Notes under the pieces: model-generated
Told to the model about the DNA's origin: nothing
What the model saw: only the letters and a program-made list of their open reading frames with translations
Databases searched by the model: none
Assembly (NCBI RefSeq): GCF_900048895.1
Contig: NZ_LT160640.1
Coordinates: 1,318,758 to 1,382,757 of the forward strand
Source of the DNA: Neglectibacter timonensis
GTDB lineage: Bacteria; Bacillota; Clostridia; Oscillospirales; Acutalibacteraceae
Direction: 5' to 3'
Length of the DNA: 64,000 bases
In this document: positions 27,952 through 36,691 of the stretch, one piece after another
Position numbering within the stretch: the stretch's first letter is position 1
Layout of the letters: each line of letters begins with the position of its first letter
Program-made: the position numbers and the translations under genes

Positions 27952-28890
27952 TCACTGATCCTGCCCATAGCGCAGGAAGCGCTTGAGGCACATCGACGTA
28001 GTAAATACAAAGATACCCATCATCAAACCGCAGGCCGCCGCATAGCCAAATTCAAAATAGCTGAAGGCCCGGGTGTAAATATAGTTCATCATAACGTCCG
28101 TGGTTCCCACAGGGTCTCCCTTCGTGAGCAGGAACACCTGAATAAAGATGTTCATAGCGCCGTTGATGAGGTTGATGAGCAGATAGAAGGTGGTACCCTT
28201 GATGCAGGGCAGGGTCACATGGAAAAACTTATCCATGGTATTGGCGCCGTCAATGGTGGCCGCCTCGTACAGGTCGTTGGAAACACCCTGAAGCGCCGCG
28301 GTATAGATGATCATTACCCAGCCGAAACCCTTCCAGATGCTGAATACCCAGATAACAAAGTTGCCTGTCCAGGTCTCCTTCAGCCAGGCTATCGGCTCCT
28401 GGATCACATGCAGCTTCATGAGCACAAAATTCACCAGGCTGCCGCTGTCCGGCTGGAAAATGTAGTCGAAAATATTGGCCACCACAACCCAATCGCAGAT
28501 TACGGCGATATAGAACATGACCTTATAGGTGTTCTTGCCCATCTTCAGGTTGTGGATCATAACCGCAACCAGCAGGCCCAGCACCAGCTGCCCCGGCACG
28601 GTGACCAGTACAGCCAGCAGGTTGTTGCGAAAAGCGATCCAGAAATAGTTGGCGTCCGTTCCCGGCTCAAACATTCCTTCAAAAGCCCGTTTAAAGTTAT
28701 CCAGGCCCACGAAAGGATTTTCCGAACCAGGCATGATGCTGTAATCGGTGAGTGCTATGTACACGTTCTTGATCTGCGGGAACAGCACGAACGTGATAAA
28801 CAGGATTAACCCTACCGAGAGGAAGGGCAGTACCGCACCCCATTGGCGGGCTCCCTTTCGGAACCGCACCGCCAGTGATTCCTTTTCCAC
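27952..28890 (-). CDS. Carbohydrate ABC transporter permease (MalF/UgpA type)
   Basis: Encodes 312 residues from GTG 28890, which is preceded by GGAGG at seven bases; the upstream ATG at 28905 overlaps that ribosome site and is unlikely. EAA loop EAATIDGANTMDKFFHVTLP. It lies 71 bases after the binding-protein remnant and belongs to the second sugar locus. Confidence 0.92.
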   Translation of the reverse strand: MEKESLAVRFRKGARQWGAVLPFLSVGLILFITFVLFPQIKNVYIALTDYSIMPGSENPFVGLDNFKRAFEGMFEPGTDANYFWIAFRNNLLAVLVTVPGQLVLGLLVAVMIHNLKMGKNTYKVMFYIAVICDWVVVANIFDYIFQPDSGSLVNFVLMKLHVIQEPIAWLKETWTGNFVIWVFSIWKGFGWVMIIYTAALQGVSNDLYEAATIDGANTMDKFFHVTLPCIKGTTFYLLINLINGAMNIFIQVFLLTKGDPVGTTDVMMNYIYTRAFSYFEFGYAAACGLMMGIFVFTTSMCLKRFLRYGQDQ

Positions 28891-28961
28891 GTATATTCCT
28901 CCCATTTTTTGTGATGAAATGAGACGGCCGGAAGAGCACGCTCTTCCGGCCATACCCTCAG

Positions 28962-30326
28962 TTATTTTTCAGCCAGCAAAGCGTCAATTTCAGGCGCCAG
29001 CTTATCCAGCGCTGCTTTGGGCTCTGACTCATGGCGCAGGCAGCTCTGGAACAGCTTGCCGATCTTGTCGGACATCTTTTCCCAAGCGGGATGAGGCGTT
29101 CTGGAAACAGCGCCTTCCAGCTGCTGGACGTAGATATCCATGTTTTCCACTGACATAACTTCTTCGGAATTGGCGATATCCTTCACAGTGGGGATCAAGT
29201 GGCCGCCGCCAACTGCCTGGGCAGTCTGAGCGAATTCACCCATGAGGAAGCGGGCAAATACCCATGCAGCTTCCTGATTCTTGCCGCTGTTGAACATGCA
29301 CAGGTCCTCGCCGCCGACTACGGAAGCGGAACCGCCGTCCCCTGCAGGCAGAAGACCGGACTGCACCTTCGCAATGTCCTCTTCCTTATTGTTGGTATAG
29401 AACCAGGGGCCCTGATAGGCAAAGAGATATTCGCCGCGGAACACGCCGTTGGAAACGTCGGGCTTTCCGCCCAGTGTTGCCGGCCCGAGGATTCCTTCAT
29501 CGTACCACTTTACAATGGTTTCCAGCGCCTTGACGCTGGCGTCGCCATTCAAGTAGCCGCTGGCCTCGGTGTAATCCTCGTTGGTATACGTACCGCCCAG
29601 AGAATAGAACAGCGGAGCGGTAGCCCAGGTGTTGGTGTCTTCTGTGGAGAAGAGGTACTGGCCGTCCTTCAGCTGATCCTTCAGCGCGATGACGTCGTCA
29701 TAGGTCTTCGGAACTTCCTTCAGGCCCAGCTGGTCCAGCAGGGATTTGCTCCAGCAGCCGGAGAGGCAGTTGGTGTTCAGCGGGACGCCGTAATACTTGC
29801 CGTCGTAGTAGTTGGTGCTCAGGGGGCCTTCGAACAGGGTGTCCTTCATCTCGGCAAAACCGGGAAGATCATCCACCGCCGTCAAAGCGCCCATCTTGGC
29901 AAACTCGGGAACCCAGATAATGTCCATACGCATCAAATCGGGAGCCGTGCCGCTGGAAACACCCTGGATCACCTACTGCTTGAGGCCGTCATAAGGCATA
30001 CGGACCAGCTTCACATGGATTTTCGGGAACTGCTTTTCGAACTCCGGAACAATCTGTTCCTTCAGCACAACCTCTTCGGAATCACCGTGGGTGTGCCAGT
30101 ACGTAATGGTCACTTCGTCGCCGTCATAGGTGAGGCCGGAATCGCCCGCGGGCTCTTCTGTGCTGGTCTCTCCCGATTCCGCCTTGCTGCTTTCTGCAGC
30201 CGGCTTGCTCTCCGGTTTGGATTCCGGAGCTGTGCTGCTGCTGTTGCCGCCGCTGCAGCCCGCCGCTGATACCAGCAACGCGGCTGTAAGCAAACCTGCC
30301 AACAGCTTTTTAAGATTGGTTTTCAT
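28962..30326 (-). pseudogene. Sugar-binding lipoprotein interrupted by an in-frame amber codon
   Basis: A complete extracellular solute-binding protein of about 454 codons with one internal TAG at 29973-29975. The reading frame continues unchanged on both sides: YDGLKQ, stop, then VIQGVSSGTAPDLMRMDIIW. The preceding codon is CAG, so the TAG is one C-to-T change away from a second Gln. The N-terminus is a lipoprotein signal with lipobox VSAAGC and a Ser/Pro/Glu linker; GGAGG lies upstream. The product would stop at about residue 117 and lack most of the fold. Possible explanations are a recent null mutation, a sequencing error or suppression; the first two are most likely. Confidence 0.85.
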
Positions 30327-30428
30327 TTTCCTTTTTCCTCCTATCATATGATAAATTGGTGCTAAAAAGCCTCTTTGGCTTTCTTCCCCCTGAATAAAAA
30401 CCCTTCTGCGCCATTCCATGGCGCAGAA

Positions 30429-30450
30429 AAAAGGGAAACGTTTCCCTTTT
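30429..30450. promoter_or_regulatory. Perfect LacI-family operator
   Basis: A 22-bp perfect palindrome centred on CG: left arm AAAAGGGAAAC, right arm GTTTCCCTTTT. The CG centre is the hallmark of LacI/CcpA-family sites. It lies about 100 bases before the binding-protein start and downstream of the predicted promoter, so a bound repressor would block elongation. Confidence 0.8.
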
Positions 30451-30631
30451 GCAAGACAGGAAATAAAATTTCCGGTTGTTCAAAACTTTCTTTTTCAGGA
30501 ACCCCTGTCTTTATATTCCAAAGATTTTACAGCGATATTCTGGAAACAAAAAGCATATCGCTACCCATTTTGTTTAATTTTAAGAAACATCAAAGTAACA
30601 AATTAAGTAACTTTACTCTTTCGTTGCCTAA

Positions 30632-30660
30632 ACAATACCATTCTATTTCCATTCTGTCAA
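30632..30660 (-). promoter_or_regulatory. Promoter of the second sugar-transporter operon
   Basis: Minus strand TTGACA (30655-30660), 17 bases, TATTGT (30632-30637). It would give a leader of about 300 bases containing the operator. Confidence 0.65.
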
Positions 30661-30886
30661 GCTTATTTTCAAAATTTATTCATATTTTCTCATCATATTT
30701 CACAAATTCACAATAACATTTCTCTGATTTTGCAAGAAAAAATAACCTCTGTTCCGCAAATACAGCAGGTTTTCCCTGCGAATTACGCAAAAAATATCTC
30801 TTTTCTGTTTCCTCCATACCAAATAAATGCCGGTTTTTACAGATCACAAAAAGAGCAAAGAAAGTTCTGGGATTTTTCCTAAAATC

Positions 30887-30895
30887 TGGTATAAT
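30887..30895 (+). promoter_or_regulatory. Extended -10 promoter for the polyphosphate phosphotransferase
   Basis: TGGTATAAT, an extended -10 (TGn plus TATAAT at 30890-30895), about 100 bases before the start at 30995. No good -35 is present, as expected for this class. Confidence 0.5.
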
Positions 30896-30994
30896 ATAAT
30901 AGAATTGTTGTATCTTATCCCGCTTATCAAATAAATGCGGCAGGGCCATTGGGAAACAAAGGCCCTCTGCAAATCTGCCATTGAGGTGAAAACC

Positions 30995-32464
30995 ATGTTA
31001 AAGAACTGGAACCGTCCGGAAAAACCGGAAGGCGAGGAAATAAAGCTGCGCCTGAAAAACGTGCAGGAACGCCTTGCCTCTCTGCAAATGAAGCTGAAAG
31101 ACCGAAAACTGCCTGTTCTGGTGCTCATTGAGGGCTGGGGCGCCGCTGGAAAGGGCAGCGCCATCGGCCAGATCATCCGCAACATTGATCCGCGCTTTTT
31201 CAAGGTGTTCTCCATGGCTTCCCCCACGGAGGAAGAGCGCCGCAAACCTTTTTTGTACCGCTATTTTGAGCGCATTCCAGAGGCCGGGAAATTCACCTTT
31301 CTGGATTCCGGCTGGATGGATGAAACCGTGCGGGCCCGGCTTCACGGCGAGCTAGACGGCGAGGCCTACGCCTCCCGAGTGGACAGCATTAAACGCTTTG
31401 AACGGCAGCTGACGGACAACGGTTACCTGGTGCTCAAATTCTTCTTCCACATCAGCGAGAAGGAGCAGGGACGCCGCATTGCCGCTTTGCTGGAAAATAA
31501 GGATACCGCTTGGCGCGTCAGCAAAAACGACATCTGGCAGAACCGCAACTACAAGACCTGCGAGGAGGTATACGACCGTTACCTGGACGACACCAACGCC
31601 CCCAGCGCCCCCTGGTACCTGATCGATTCCAAATCAAAAAAATTTGCAGAGCTGCAGACCCTGGAAATCATGTGCACCGGCATTGAGACAGCCCTGCACA
31701 ACGACAGCCTGGCTGTTCCGCTGCTGCAGAACGTCTTCCCGCTGGTGAAGATGCCCAGGCTGCGGGAAGTACCGCTCAATAAAACAGTGGAGGACGAGGA
31801 ATATAAAAAGGAACTGAACCGTCTGCAGAAGAAGCTGGGCATGCTGCATAACCGTCTGTACCGCAAGCGGGTGCCCGTCATTATCGTGTATGAGGGCTGG
31901 GACGCCGCCGGAAAGGGCGGCAACATCAAACGACTCACCGGGGCGCTTGACCCCAGAGGCTACGAGGTGCACCCCATCGCCAGCCCAGAGCCTCACGAGA
32001 AGGCCCGCCACTATCTCTGGCGTTTCTGGACCCGCCTGCCCAAGGACGGCCACATCGCCATTTTTGACCGCAGCTGGTACGGCCGCGTCATGGTGGAGCG
32101 CCTGGAGGGCTTCTGCACGGAGAACGACTGGCAGCGCGCCTATTACGAGATGAACGAGTTTGAGCAGGAGCTGCACAGCTGGGGCGCTGTGATTCTGAAA
32201 TTCTGGGTGCAGATTGACAAGAACACCCAGCTGGAGCGTTTTACCGAACGCCAGAACACCCCGGCAAAGCAGTGGAAAATCACGGATGAGGACTGGCGGA
32301 ACCGGGAAAAATGGGACGAATACGAGGTGGCGGTGGACGAGATGCTGCAGAAGACCAGCACTTCCTTTGCCCCCTGGCACATTCTGGAATCTGTCGACAA
32401 GAAATATGCCCGTATCAAAGCCCTGCAGATTGTGGTGGACGCCCTGGAAAAAGCATTGGACTGA
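30995..32464 (+). CDS. pap: Polyphosphate:AMP phosphotransferase (double PPK2 domain)
   Basis: Encodes 489 residues with two tandem PPK2 domains. First Walker A EGWGAAGKGSAIGQ with the second half VSKNDIWQNRNYK; second Walker A EGWDAAGKGGNIKRL, lid region RPARHYLWRFW-like and DRSWYGRVMVER. Pap enzymes move phosphate from polyphosphate to AMP, making ADP. Usually the C-terminal domain is the active one. ATG 30995 follows GAGGTG; the frame open from 30935 lacks a site. It stands alone, ended by a bidirectional terminator. Confidence 0.9.
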   Translation: MLKNWNRPEKPEGEEIKLRLKNVQERLASLQMKLKDRKLPVLVLIEGWGAAGKGSAIGQIIRNIDPRFFKVFSMASPTEEERRKPFLYRYFERIPEAGKFTFLDSGWMDETVRARLHGELDGEAYASRVDSIKRFERQLTDNGYLVLKFFFHISEKEQGRRIAALLENKDTAWRVSKNDIWQNRNYKTCEEVYDRYLDDTNAPSAPWYLIDSKSKKFAELQTLEIMCTGIETALHNDSLAVPLLQNVFPLVKMPRLREVPLNKTVEDEEYKKELNRLQKKLGMLHNRLYRKRVPVIIVYEGWDAAGKGGNIKRLTGALDPRGYEVHPIASPEPHEKARHYLWRFWTRLPKDGHIAIFDRSWYGRVMVERLEGFCTENDWQRAYYEMNEFEQELHSWGAVILKFWVQIDKNTQLERFTERQNTPAKQWKITDEDWRNREKWDEYEVAVDEMLQKTSTSFAPWHILESVDKKYARIKALQIVVDALEKALD

Positions 32465-32528
32465 CCTGCTGGGAGGGACCGGGTTATTCCTATACAATCT
32501 GTCTGTTTGCTGTATGAAACAAAAAGGA

Positions 32529-32557
32529 ATGGGCCGCAGGAATATCCTGCGGCCCAT
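32529..32557. terminator. Bidirectional terminator between convergent genes
   Basis: A 12-bp perfect stem ATGGGCCGCAGG (32529-32540) / CCTGCGGCCCAT (32546-32557), with A-rich sequence to the left and T-rich sequence to the right. It serves the phosphotransferase and the SLH protein. Confidence 0.88.
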
Positions 32558-32596
32558 CCTTTTACTTTTAAAAACTCTGTAAAGCTAAATTACTTT

Positions 32597-35500
32597 TCAT
32601 TCTGTGATAAACTTTTCACAGAAACGCATCATAATCTGCGCCACTTCCGCACGGGTGGCGGTGCCGCCCGGGGCCAGCGTGTTGTTTTCGCGGCCATAGA
32701 TCATGCCTGCGCCAACGGCCCACTTCATATCGCCGACTGCCCAGCTGGAGGTCTTCCCGCCGTCCCGGAAGCTGTCCAGAGTGGCGGTGGCGCTCACATC
32801 ATATGCCTTATATGAGGCATAGCGGTGCAGAATGGCGGCCATTTCCTCGCGGGTGACCGGATCCTCGGGATTGAACTTTCCGTCAAAGCCGCCCACAATC
32901 TTGTTGGCAGCCGCCCAGTTTACAGGCTTGGCATAGTATTCCGTAGCCTTCACGTCGGAGAAATCCGCTACCGTATCCACAGCGGGCTCACCCTCCAGAC
33001 GGTGCAGCACCGTGACCAGCATGCCGCGGGTCATGGTATCTTCCGGGCTGAACTTGTCTGCAGCTGTGCCGCCGAACAGTTTCTTCTGGTTCGTGTACTT
33101 CACAGCGTCATAGAACCAGTCCTTCTCCTTCACATCCTTAAAGGGGTTGACCCATTCTTCCGGCTCTTCCCCGCCGCCTCCACCACCGCCGTTGTAGGTG
33201 AAGGTGTACTGGCCGTCAATGCCGTTACTTTCCCCAGCCGTAGTGTTAGCGCCGGGCGTGATGGTATATGTGATATTCCCTGCCGCCTCTACCTTGAAGG
33301 AAACCGTACGGCTGACTGTGGCAGTCTCATCAGACTCCAAAACAGTAATTGTCTCGCCGTTCTGAACAGCGTCTACCGCATCCTGCAGAGAGGTATAACC
33401 GATTTCCCCGATTTTCGCTGCAGGCGCTTCACTTGTAAGGGTGAATTCGCTGAAGCCGTGAGGGTTCGTAAAGGTGAGTACGTTGTTATCTACCGTTCCG
33501 GTATAGACATAGGTGCGACCATTCTTTATGTGGCGGACATAGAGCGTAGTGCTGCCCTGCGTTACAAAACCCGTTGGCAGGGGAATCGTGACCGTAACCG
33601 CCTCTTTCACTTTCAGTTCCCCAGACGCCCCCTGGATTTCCACAGCATTGACTTGGGTATTGTCTTCATTTTTTAGGACAATCTCGTCATCATTTTCAAG
33701 GTTTGCCGTTGTTGCCACTGTACGGTACATCGGCGTAATGTCCAGGGTCAGGGTCTTTGCACTGTTAGTATCATCAACTTTTACATCTGTGATCTTGATG
33801 TCCATATAGGGCTGGACTACAATCTTCACGTCATCTACATTGATATTCTCTTTTTCGGTAGCCTCTTTCAGTGCCTCCAAAGAGTCCTCTGCCTTATGGG
33901 TGTTGTTGTTAGCCTCTAATTTAGCTGCGGCTTCGATACCTGCGCCTTTGATAGCGGGAGGAGTGCTAGTGCCGCTGCCACCTTCGGTGGTTCCTTGCAG
34001 CGCCTTGGTGACATTTTCGACAAGAGTTTTCTCCTCTGCCTTTAATTTATCGTCTGAAACTGTTGTGTCCACTGCAGGCGGTGCAGGCGGCGCTACCTCT
34101 GCAGGGGTCTCTCCCTTTTTGCCGACCATAAAGGCGTAGCCCGCCTTATCGCTGGCAATAGCTGCCCAGTCAGCAGCGACATAGGGACTGGGATCGCTGG
34201 TAAAATAGCCGCCTTCAATAAACTTCGTCTTATTATCGGACAAGACAGCGCCCTCAGCGCCGGAAAAATTGCCGCCGGAAATTTTCAAAGAGTCAATATA
34301 GGCTCCATCCGTTGTATGGTCTCTAACATCATTCAGATTGTACTCATCAACAGCATAATAAGAAGCGCTCTTGAGCGTACCACCCTGAATATCGATGTTC
34401 ATATGTCCATAGTACCCACTAGTCGCATCCTGGTTTCCCTTGGAGACAACCGCTAGCGCTGTGCCGAAATTGTAGTTGCCGTCGCCGGTTTGCTTATACA
34501 TCCTTTTTCCTTCACCCATATAGGTGGACTCAATCGTACCACCTTTTATGGTCAGGTTACCGGAATCAATTTCAATGCCTGCCCAGCCCTTTACGACGGC
34601 GTCACCGGAAATGGTGGTATCCGTCTGACCCGGCAGATAAATAGCGCAATCCTGCTCGCTGATAATTTCGCCGCCGGTTATATTCAGCGTCACACGGCCA
34701 AAGTTTTCTGTTGCGTTACGTGTGCCGTTTGTGGCAATAGCAAAATTGCCGTCTGTATCGCCGTTTTTATAAGTATTGATAATCTTGCCGCCCTCGATGT
34801 TCACAATGGCACCGTAACCGAACACAGCAATATTTTCCATGGAACTGCTGGTGATTACACCGCTTTTGACAGTTAGGCGTGATGCAACAGGATCACCTGT
34901 TACACTAGTATTTCCCCAAATACCAATACGAGCGTCTTGGGTCATCGCAATCGCACCGTTTCCGTCAATGGTCAAACCACCGGCTTCGATAATCTGGATA
35001 GCTTTAGTAGCATTGACAGTTTTCCCGTTCAGGTCAAGCACAACCGCTTTTCCTGTGATCGTGATGGTTTCATCAACAGCTGCGTCCTTCAACACCTTCA
35101 CTGTTTCGCCATTCTGCGCTGCGTTAACGGCATCCGCCAATGACTTATAGTAGTTGCTTCCAGCCTGTGCAACGGCATTCTCCGCACCGAGAGACACCGT
35201 GAAGCTATCCCCTGTCCCTGTGCAGATGTAGCCTTCTGCCACATATTGGCTCACGTCCGAAGCAAAAGAACCTCCGGAAATAGTAAGATTGGCAGGCGTG
35301 GGTGTAGCTGCGCCACCTCCTGACTGTGTCCCGTTTGCCACACTCCCGTTATAGGTACCGCCACTGATGGTCAGCGTCCCATAACCTCTGCCGTTATCAA
35401 TATTATACACATTTCCGTTGAAGGTTCCGCCGCTGATTGTCATCTTACCCTGGTCAACATTGGGGTCAGCATAGTAATTGCCCACAATGTCAGCGGTTCC

Positions 35501-36226
35501 ATTTTCCGAACCAAATGTGCCTCCTGTAATTTCACACTCATTATAATTCAAAACGACCCACGCAGGTGCCTGAGTAAAATCACCGCCATTGATAGTCAGC
35601 TGGCTGCCGTCATCGTTTTTGATTAGAGAAGAGGTGCTATCAACAGTACCTTCAGCATCGTTTGTAAAATTCAGACCGTTGATGGTCATAACAGCAGTGT
35701 CACTACTCCCGCTGGGATAGCTATACCAGCCGTTATGTACAACAGAGCTCGAGGTGCTTTTACCAATAACATTGATACCAGCGCCGACCTGTTCACCGAT
35801 CATCATGGTGCCGACGTTATCGATCAAATACCAAGTACCCTGAGTCCAAGTGCCGTCATAAAGATTGGCAGTCGCCCCAACAGCATTATGAATTGCGCCA
35901 AAGCTCCCGCTGGCAGGCGCAGAAACGCCACCTGCACTGCCGGAGTCGATCACGGTCAGCGTACCATTGTTTGTAATGGTATGGCTGGAACCGCCTGTCA
36001 GTGTATGCCCCACCAAATCCAAAACAATTATTTTGTTTTTCGGAATCGTAATGCTCTCAGTAGTGTCAGCGGCAAGAGAGATTTTCGTTTCCGTGTTCTC
36101 TGCTGCTTCATTAATTTGACTCTGTAATGTAGCACCTTCATCCGCCAACGCCGCCAGAGGTGTCATAGAGAACACCAGGCAAAGCGCTGTCAGTAGGGAC
36201 AAAAGCTTTCTGCATTTTCTTTTCAC
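32597..36226 (-). CDS. Large SLH-domain cell-surface protein, probable beta-helix
   Basis: Encodes 1209 residues. I start at GTG 36226, seven bases after GGAGG; a signal peptide follows (RKLLSLLTALCLVFSM, cut near LAALADE). Residues ~30-750 are built of repeated short strands (patterns such as LTISGGTYNGS, MTISGGTFNGN, LNITGGEIIS), typical of a right-handed parallel beta-helix or autotransporter-like stalk. A middle region and a beta domain (DIKITDVKVDDTNSAKTLTL) follow. Three SLH domains occupy about residues 1025-1209 (NPFKDVKEKDWFYDAV; DFSDVKATEYYAKPVNWA; LDSFRDGGKTSSWAVGDMKW), which bind pyruvylated wall polymer. Probably an adhesin or surface-layer-associated protein. Its upstream region carries a probable invertible promoter. 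Confidence 0.9.
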   Translation of the reverse strand: MKRKCRKLLSLLTALCLVFSMTPLAALADEGATLQSQINEAAENTETKISLAADTTESITIPKNKIIVLDLVGHTLTGGSSHTITNNGTLTVIDSGSAGGVSAPASGSFGAIHNAVGATANLYDGTWTQGTWYLIDNVGTMMIGEQVGAGINVIGKSTSSSVVHNGWYSYPSGSSDTAVMTINGLNFTNDAEGTVDSTSSLIKNDDGSQLTINGGDFTQAPAWVVLNYNECEITGGTFGSENGTADIVGNYYADPNVDQGKMTISGGTFNGNVYNIDNGRGYGTLTISGGTYNGSVANGTQSGGGAATPTPANLTISGGSFASDVSQYVAEGYICTGTGDSFTVSLGAENAVAQAGSNYYKSLADAVNAAQNGETVKVLKDAAVDETITITGKAVVLDLNGKTVNATKAIQIIEAGGLTIDGNGAIAMTQDARIGIWGNTSVTGDPVASRLTVKSGVITSSSMENIAVFGYGAIVNIEGGKIINTYKNGDTDGNFAIATNGTRNATENFGRVTLNITGGEIISEQDCAIYLPGQTDTTISGDAVVKGWAGIEIDSGNLTIKGGTIESTYMGEGKRMYKQTGDGNYNFGTALAVVSKGNQDATSGYYGHMNIDIQGGTLKSASYYAVDEYNLNDVRDHTTDGAYIDSLKISGGNFSGAEGAVLSDNKTKFIEGGYFTSDPSPYVAADWAAIASDKAGYAFMVGKKGETPAEVAPPAPPAVDTTVSDDKLKAEEKTLVENVTKALQGTTEGGSGTSTPPAIKGAGIEAAAKLEANNNTHKAEDSLEALKEATEKENINVDDVKIVVQPYMDIKITDVKVDDTNSAKTLTLDITPMYRTVATTANLENDDEIVLKNEDNTQVNAVEIQGASGELKVKEAVTVTIPLPTGFVTQGSTTLYVRHIKNGRTYVYTGTVDNNVLTFTNPHGFSEFTLTSEAPAAKIGEIGYTSLQDAVDAVQNGETITVLESDETATVSRTVSFKVEAAGNITYTITPGANTTAGESNGIDGQYTFTYNGGGGGGGEEPEEWVNPFKDVKEKDWFYDAVKYTNQKKLFGGTAADKFSPEDTMTRGMLVTVLHRLEGEPAVDTVADFSDVKATEYYAKPVNWAAANKIVGGFDGKFNPEDPVTREEMAAILHRYASYKAYDVSATATLDSFRDGGKTSSWAVGDMKWAVGAGMIYGRENNTLAPGGTATRAEVAQIMMRFCEKFITE

Positions 36227-36349
36227 GTCTTTTCCTCCTTTTTTACACGATGGTTGTCTTTGGGGGATTTCTACTTGTTTTTCCCCGTACGCATGAACCA
36301 AATCCCCCGCCCGCTGCAGCCCATTCAGGGACCGCATTTGTCTTACAGC

Positions 36350-36367
36350 ACATAATTTGCATTATGT
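36350..36367 (+). repeat. Recombination-like site A
   Basis: ACATAATTTGCATTATGT. The core CATAA-N6-TTATG resembles the inner half-sites of Xer/dif-type recombination sites. Same orientation as site B, 74 bases apart; opposite to site C. Confidence 0.8.
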
Positions 36368-36423
36368 GGAGTTTTTACCCCATTGGCATCTCCTCCTTAA
36401 AGGCCCGTTTCAGTTTCATGGCT

Positions 36424-36441
36424 ACATAATTTGCATTATGT
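36424..36441 (+). repeat. Recombination-like site B
   Basis: Exact copy of site A (ACATAATTTGCATTATGT). With the inverted site C at 36674-36691 it bounds a 232-base segment holding a promoter and a terminator. Confidence 0.85.
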
Positions 36442-36506
36442 CATTTATTTTGTGGTGACGGAGGAATATTTTCCCGTAGGGAAGTATAAAAACGTCGCCA
36501 TAAAAC

Positions 36507-36562
36507 AAAAAAAGAAGCGGGAAATAGCACCGGAAGTTTTCTGAAATCTTCCGGTTATTTCC
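36507..36562 (-). terminator. Terminator inside the invertible segment
   Basis: Stem GGAAATA...CCGGAAG (36520-36536) with CTTCCGG...TATTTCC (36548-36562), 14 pairs with small bulges, followed on the minus strand by seven T. In this orientation it stops transcription coming from the recombinase gene before it reaches the SLH gene. Confidence 0.8.
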
Positions 36563-36586
36563 TACTGCACTTTTTGCGTATTGAGC

Positions 36587-36615
36587 TTGAATTTCACCAT
36601 GACAAGGAGTATAAT
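36587..36615 (+). promoter_or_regulatory. Promoter inside the invertible segment
   Basis: TTGAAT (36587-36592), 17 bases, TATAAT (36610-36615). It now reads rightwards, antisense into the end of the recombinase gene, where no plus-strand gene follows for over 1.2 kb. After inversion it would read toward the SLH gene. Confidence 0.75.
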
Positions 36616-36673
36616 GAAAGGGAAAATTACGCGAAATTGTGTTGTTTTCGTAAATCTTCCAAACCCTTTCGCT

Positions 36674-36691
36674 ACATAATGCAAATTATGT
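36674..36691 (-). repeat. Recombination-like site C (inverted)
   Basis: ACATAATGCAAATTATGT on the plus strand, the exact reverse complement of sites A and B. The TAA stop codon of the recombinase gene lies inside it (36686-36688). Confidence 0.85.

Larger units (their letters stand above)
30327..30994. other. Long AT-rich divergent regulatory region
   Basis: Between the binding-protein gene and the polyphosphate phosphotransferase gene there are 668 bases without a gene. It holds the LacI-type operator (30429-30450), a minus-strand promoter (30632-30660) and a plus-strand extended -10 element (30887-30895). Base composition is far richer in A/T than the coding sequence. Confidence 0.6.
36424..36691. 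other. Probable invertible promoter segment (phase switch) of the SLH gene
   Basis: The segment is bounded by the inverted 18-bp sites B and C, lies directly before the SLH gene's leader, and abuts a tyrosine recombinase whose stop codon is inside site C. It contains a promoter pointing away from the SLH gene and a terminator for the recombinase transcript. Inversion by recombination between B (or A) and C would point the promoter at the SLH gene and move the terminator behind it. In the arrangement shown the SLH gene is therefore predicted OFF. Use of site A instead of B would enlarge the inverting piece to 36350-36691; A-with-B recombination would delete 74 bases. Confidence 0.72.

Noticed and set aside
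29973-29975. TAG read as pyrrolysine
   Set aside because: Pyrrolysine is confined to methylamine-type enzymes in organisms with pyl genes; none is seen and the expected residue here is Gln.
36375-36419. A 14-codon minus-strand frame between sites A and B with an internal AAGGAGGAG
   Set aside because: Its ATG has no ribosome site of its own, and the internal site would start a two-codon frame; too short to support, though it may be a relic of an earlier rearrangement.
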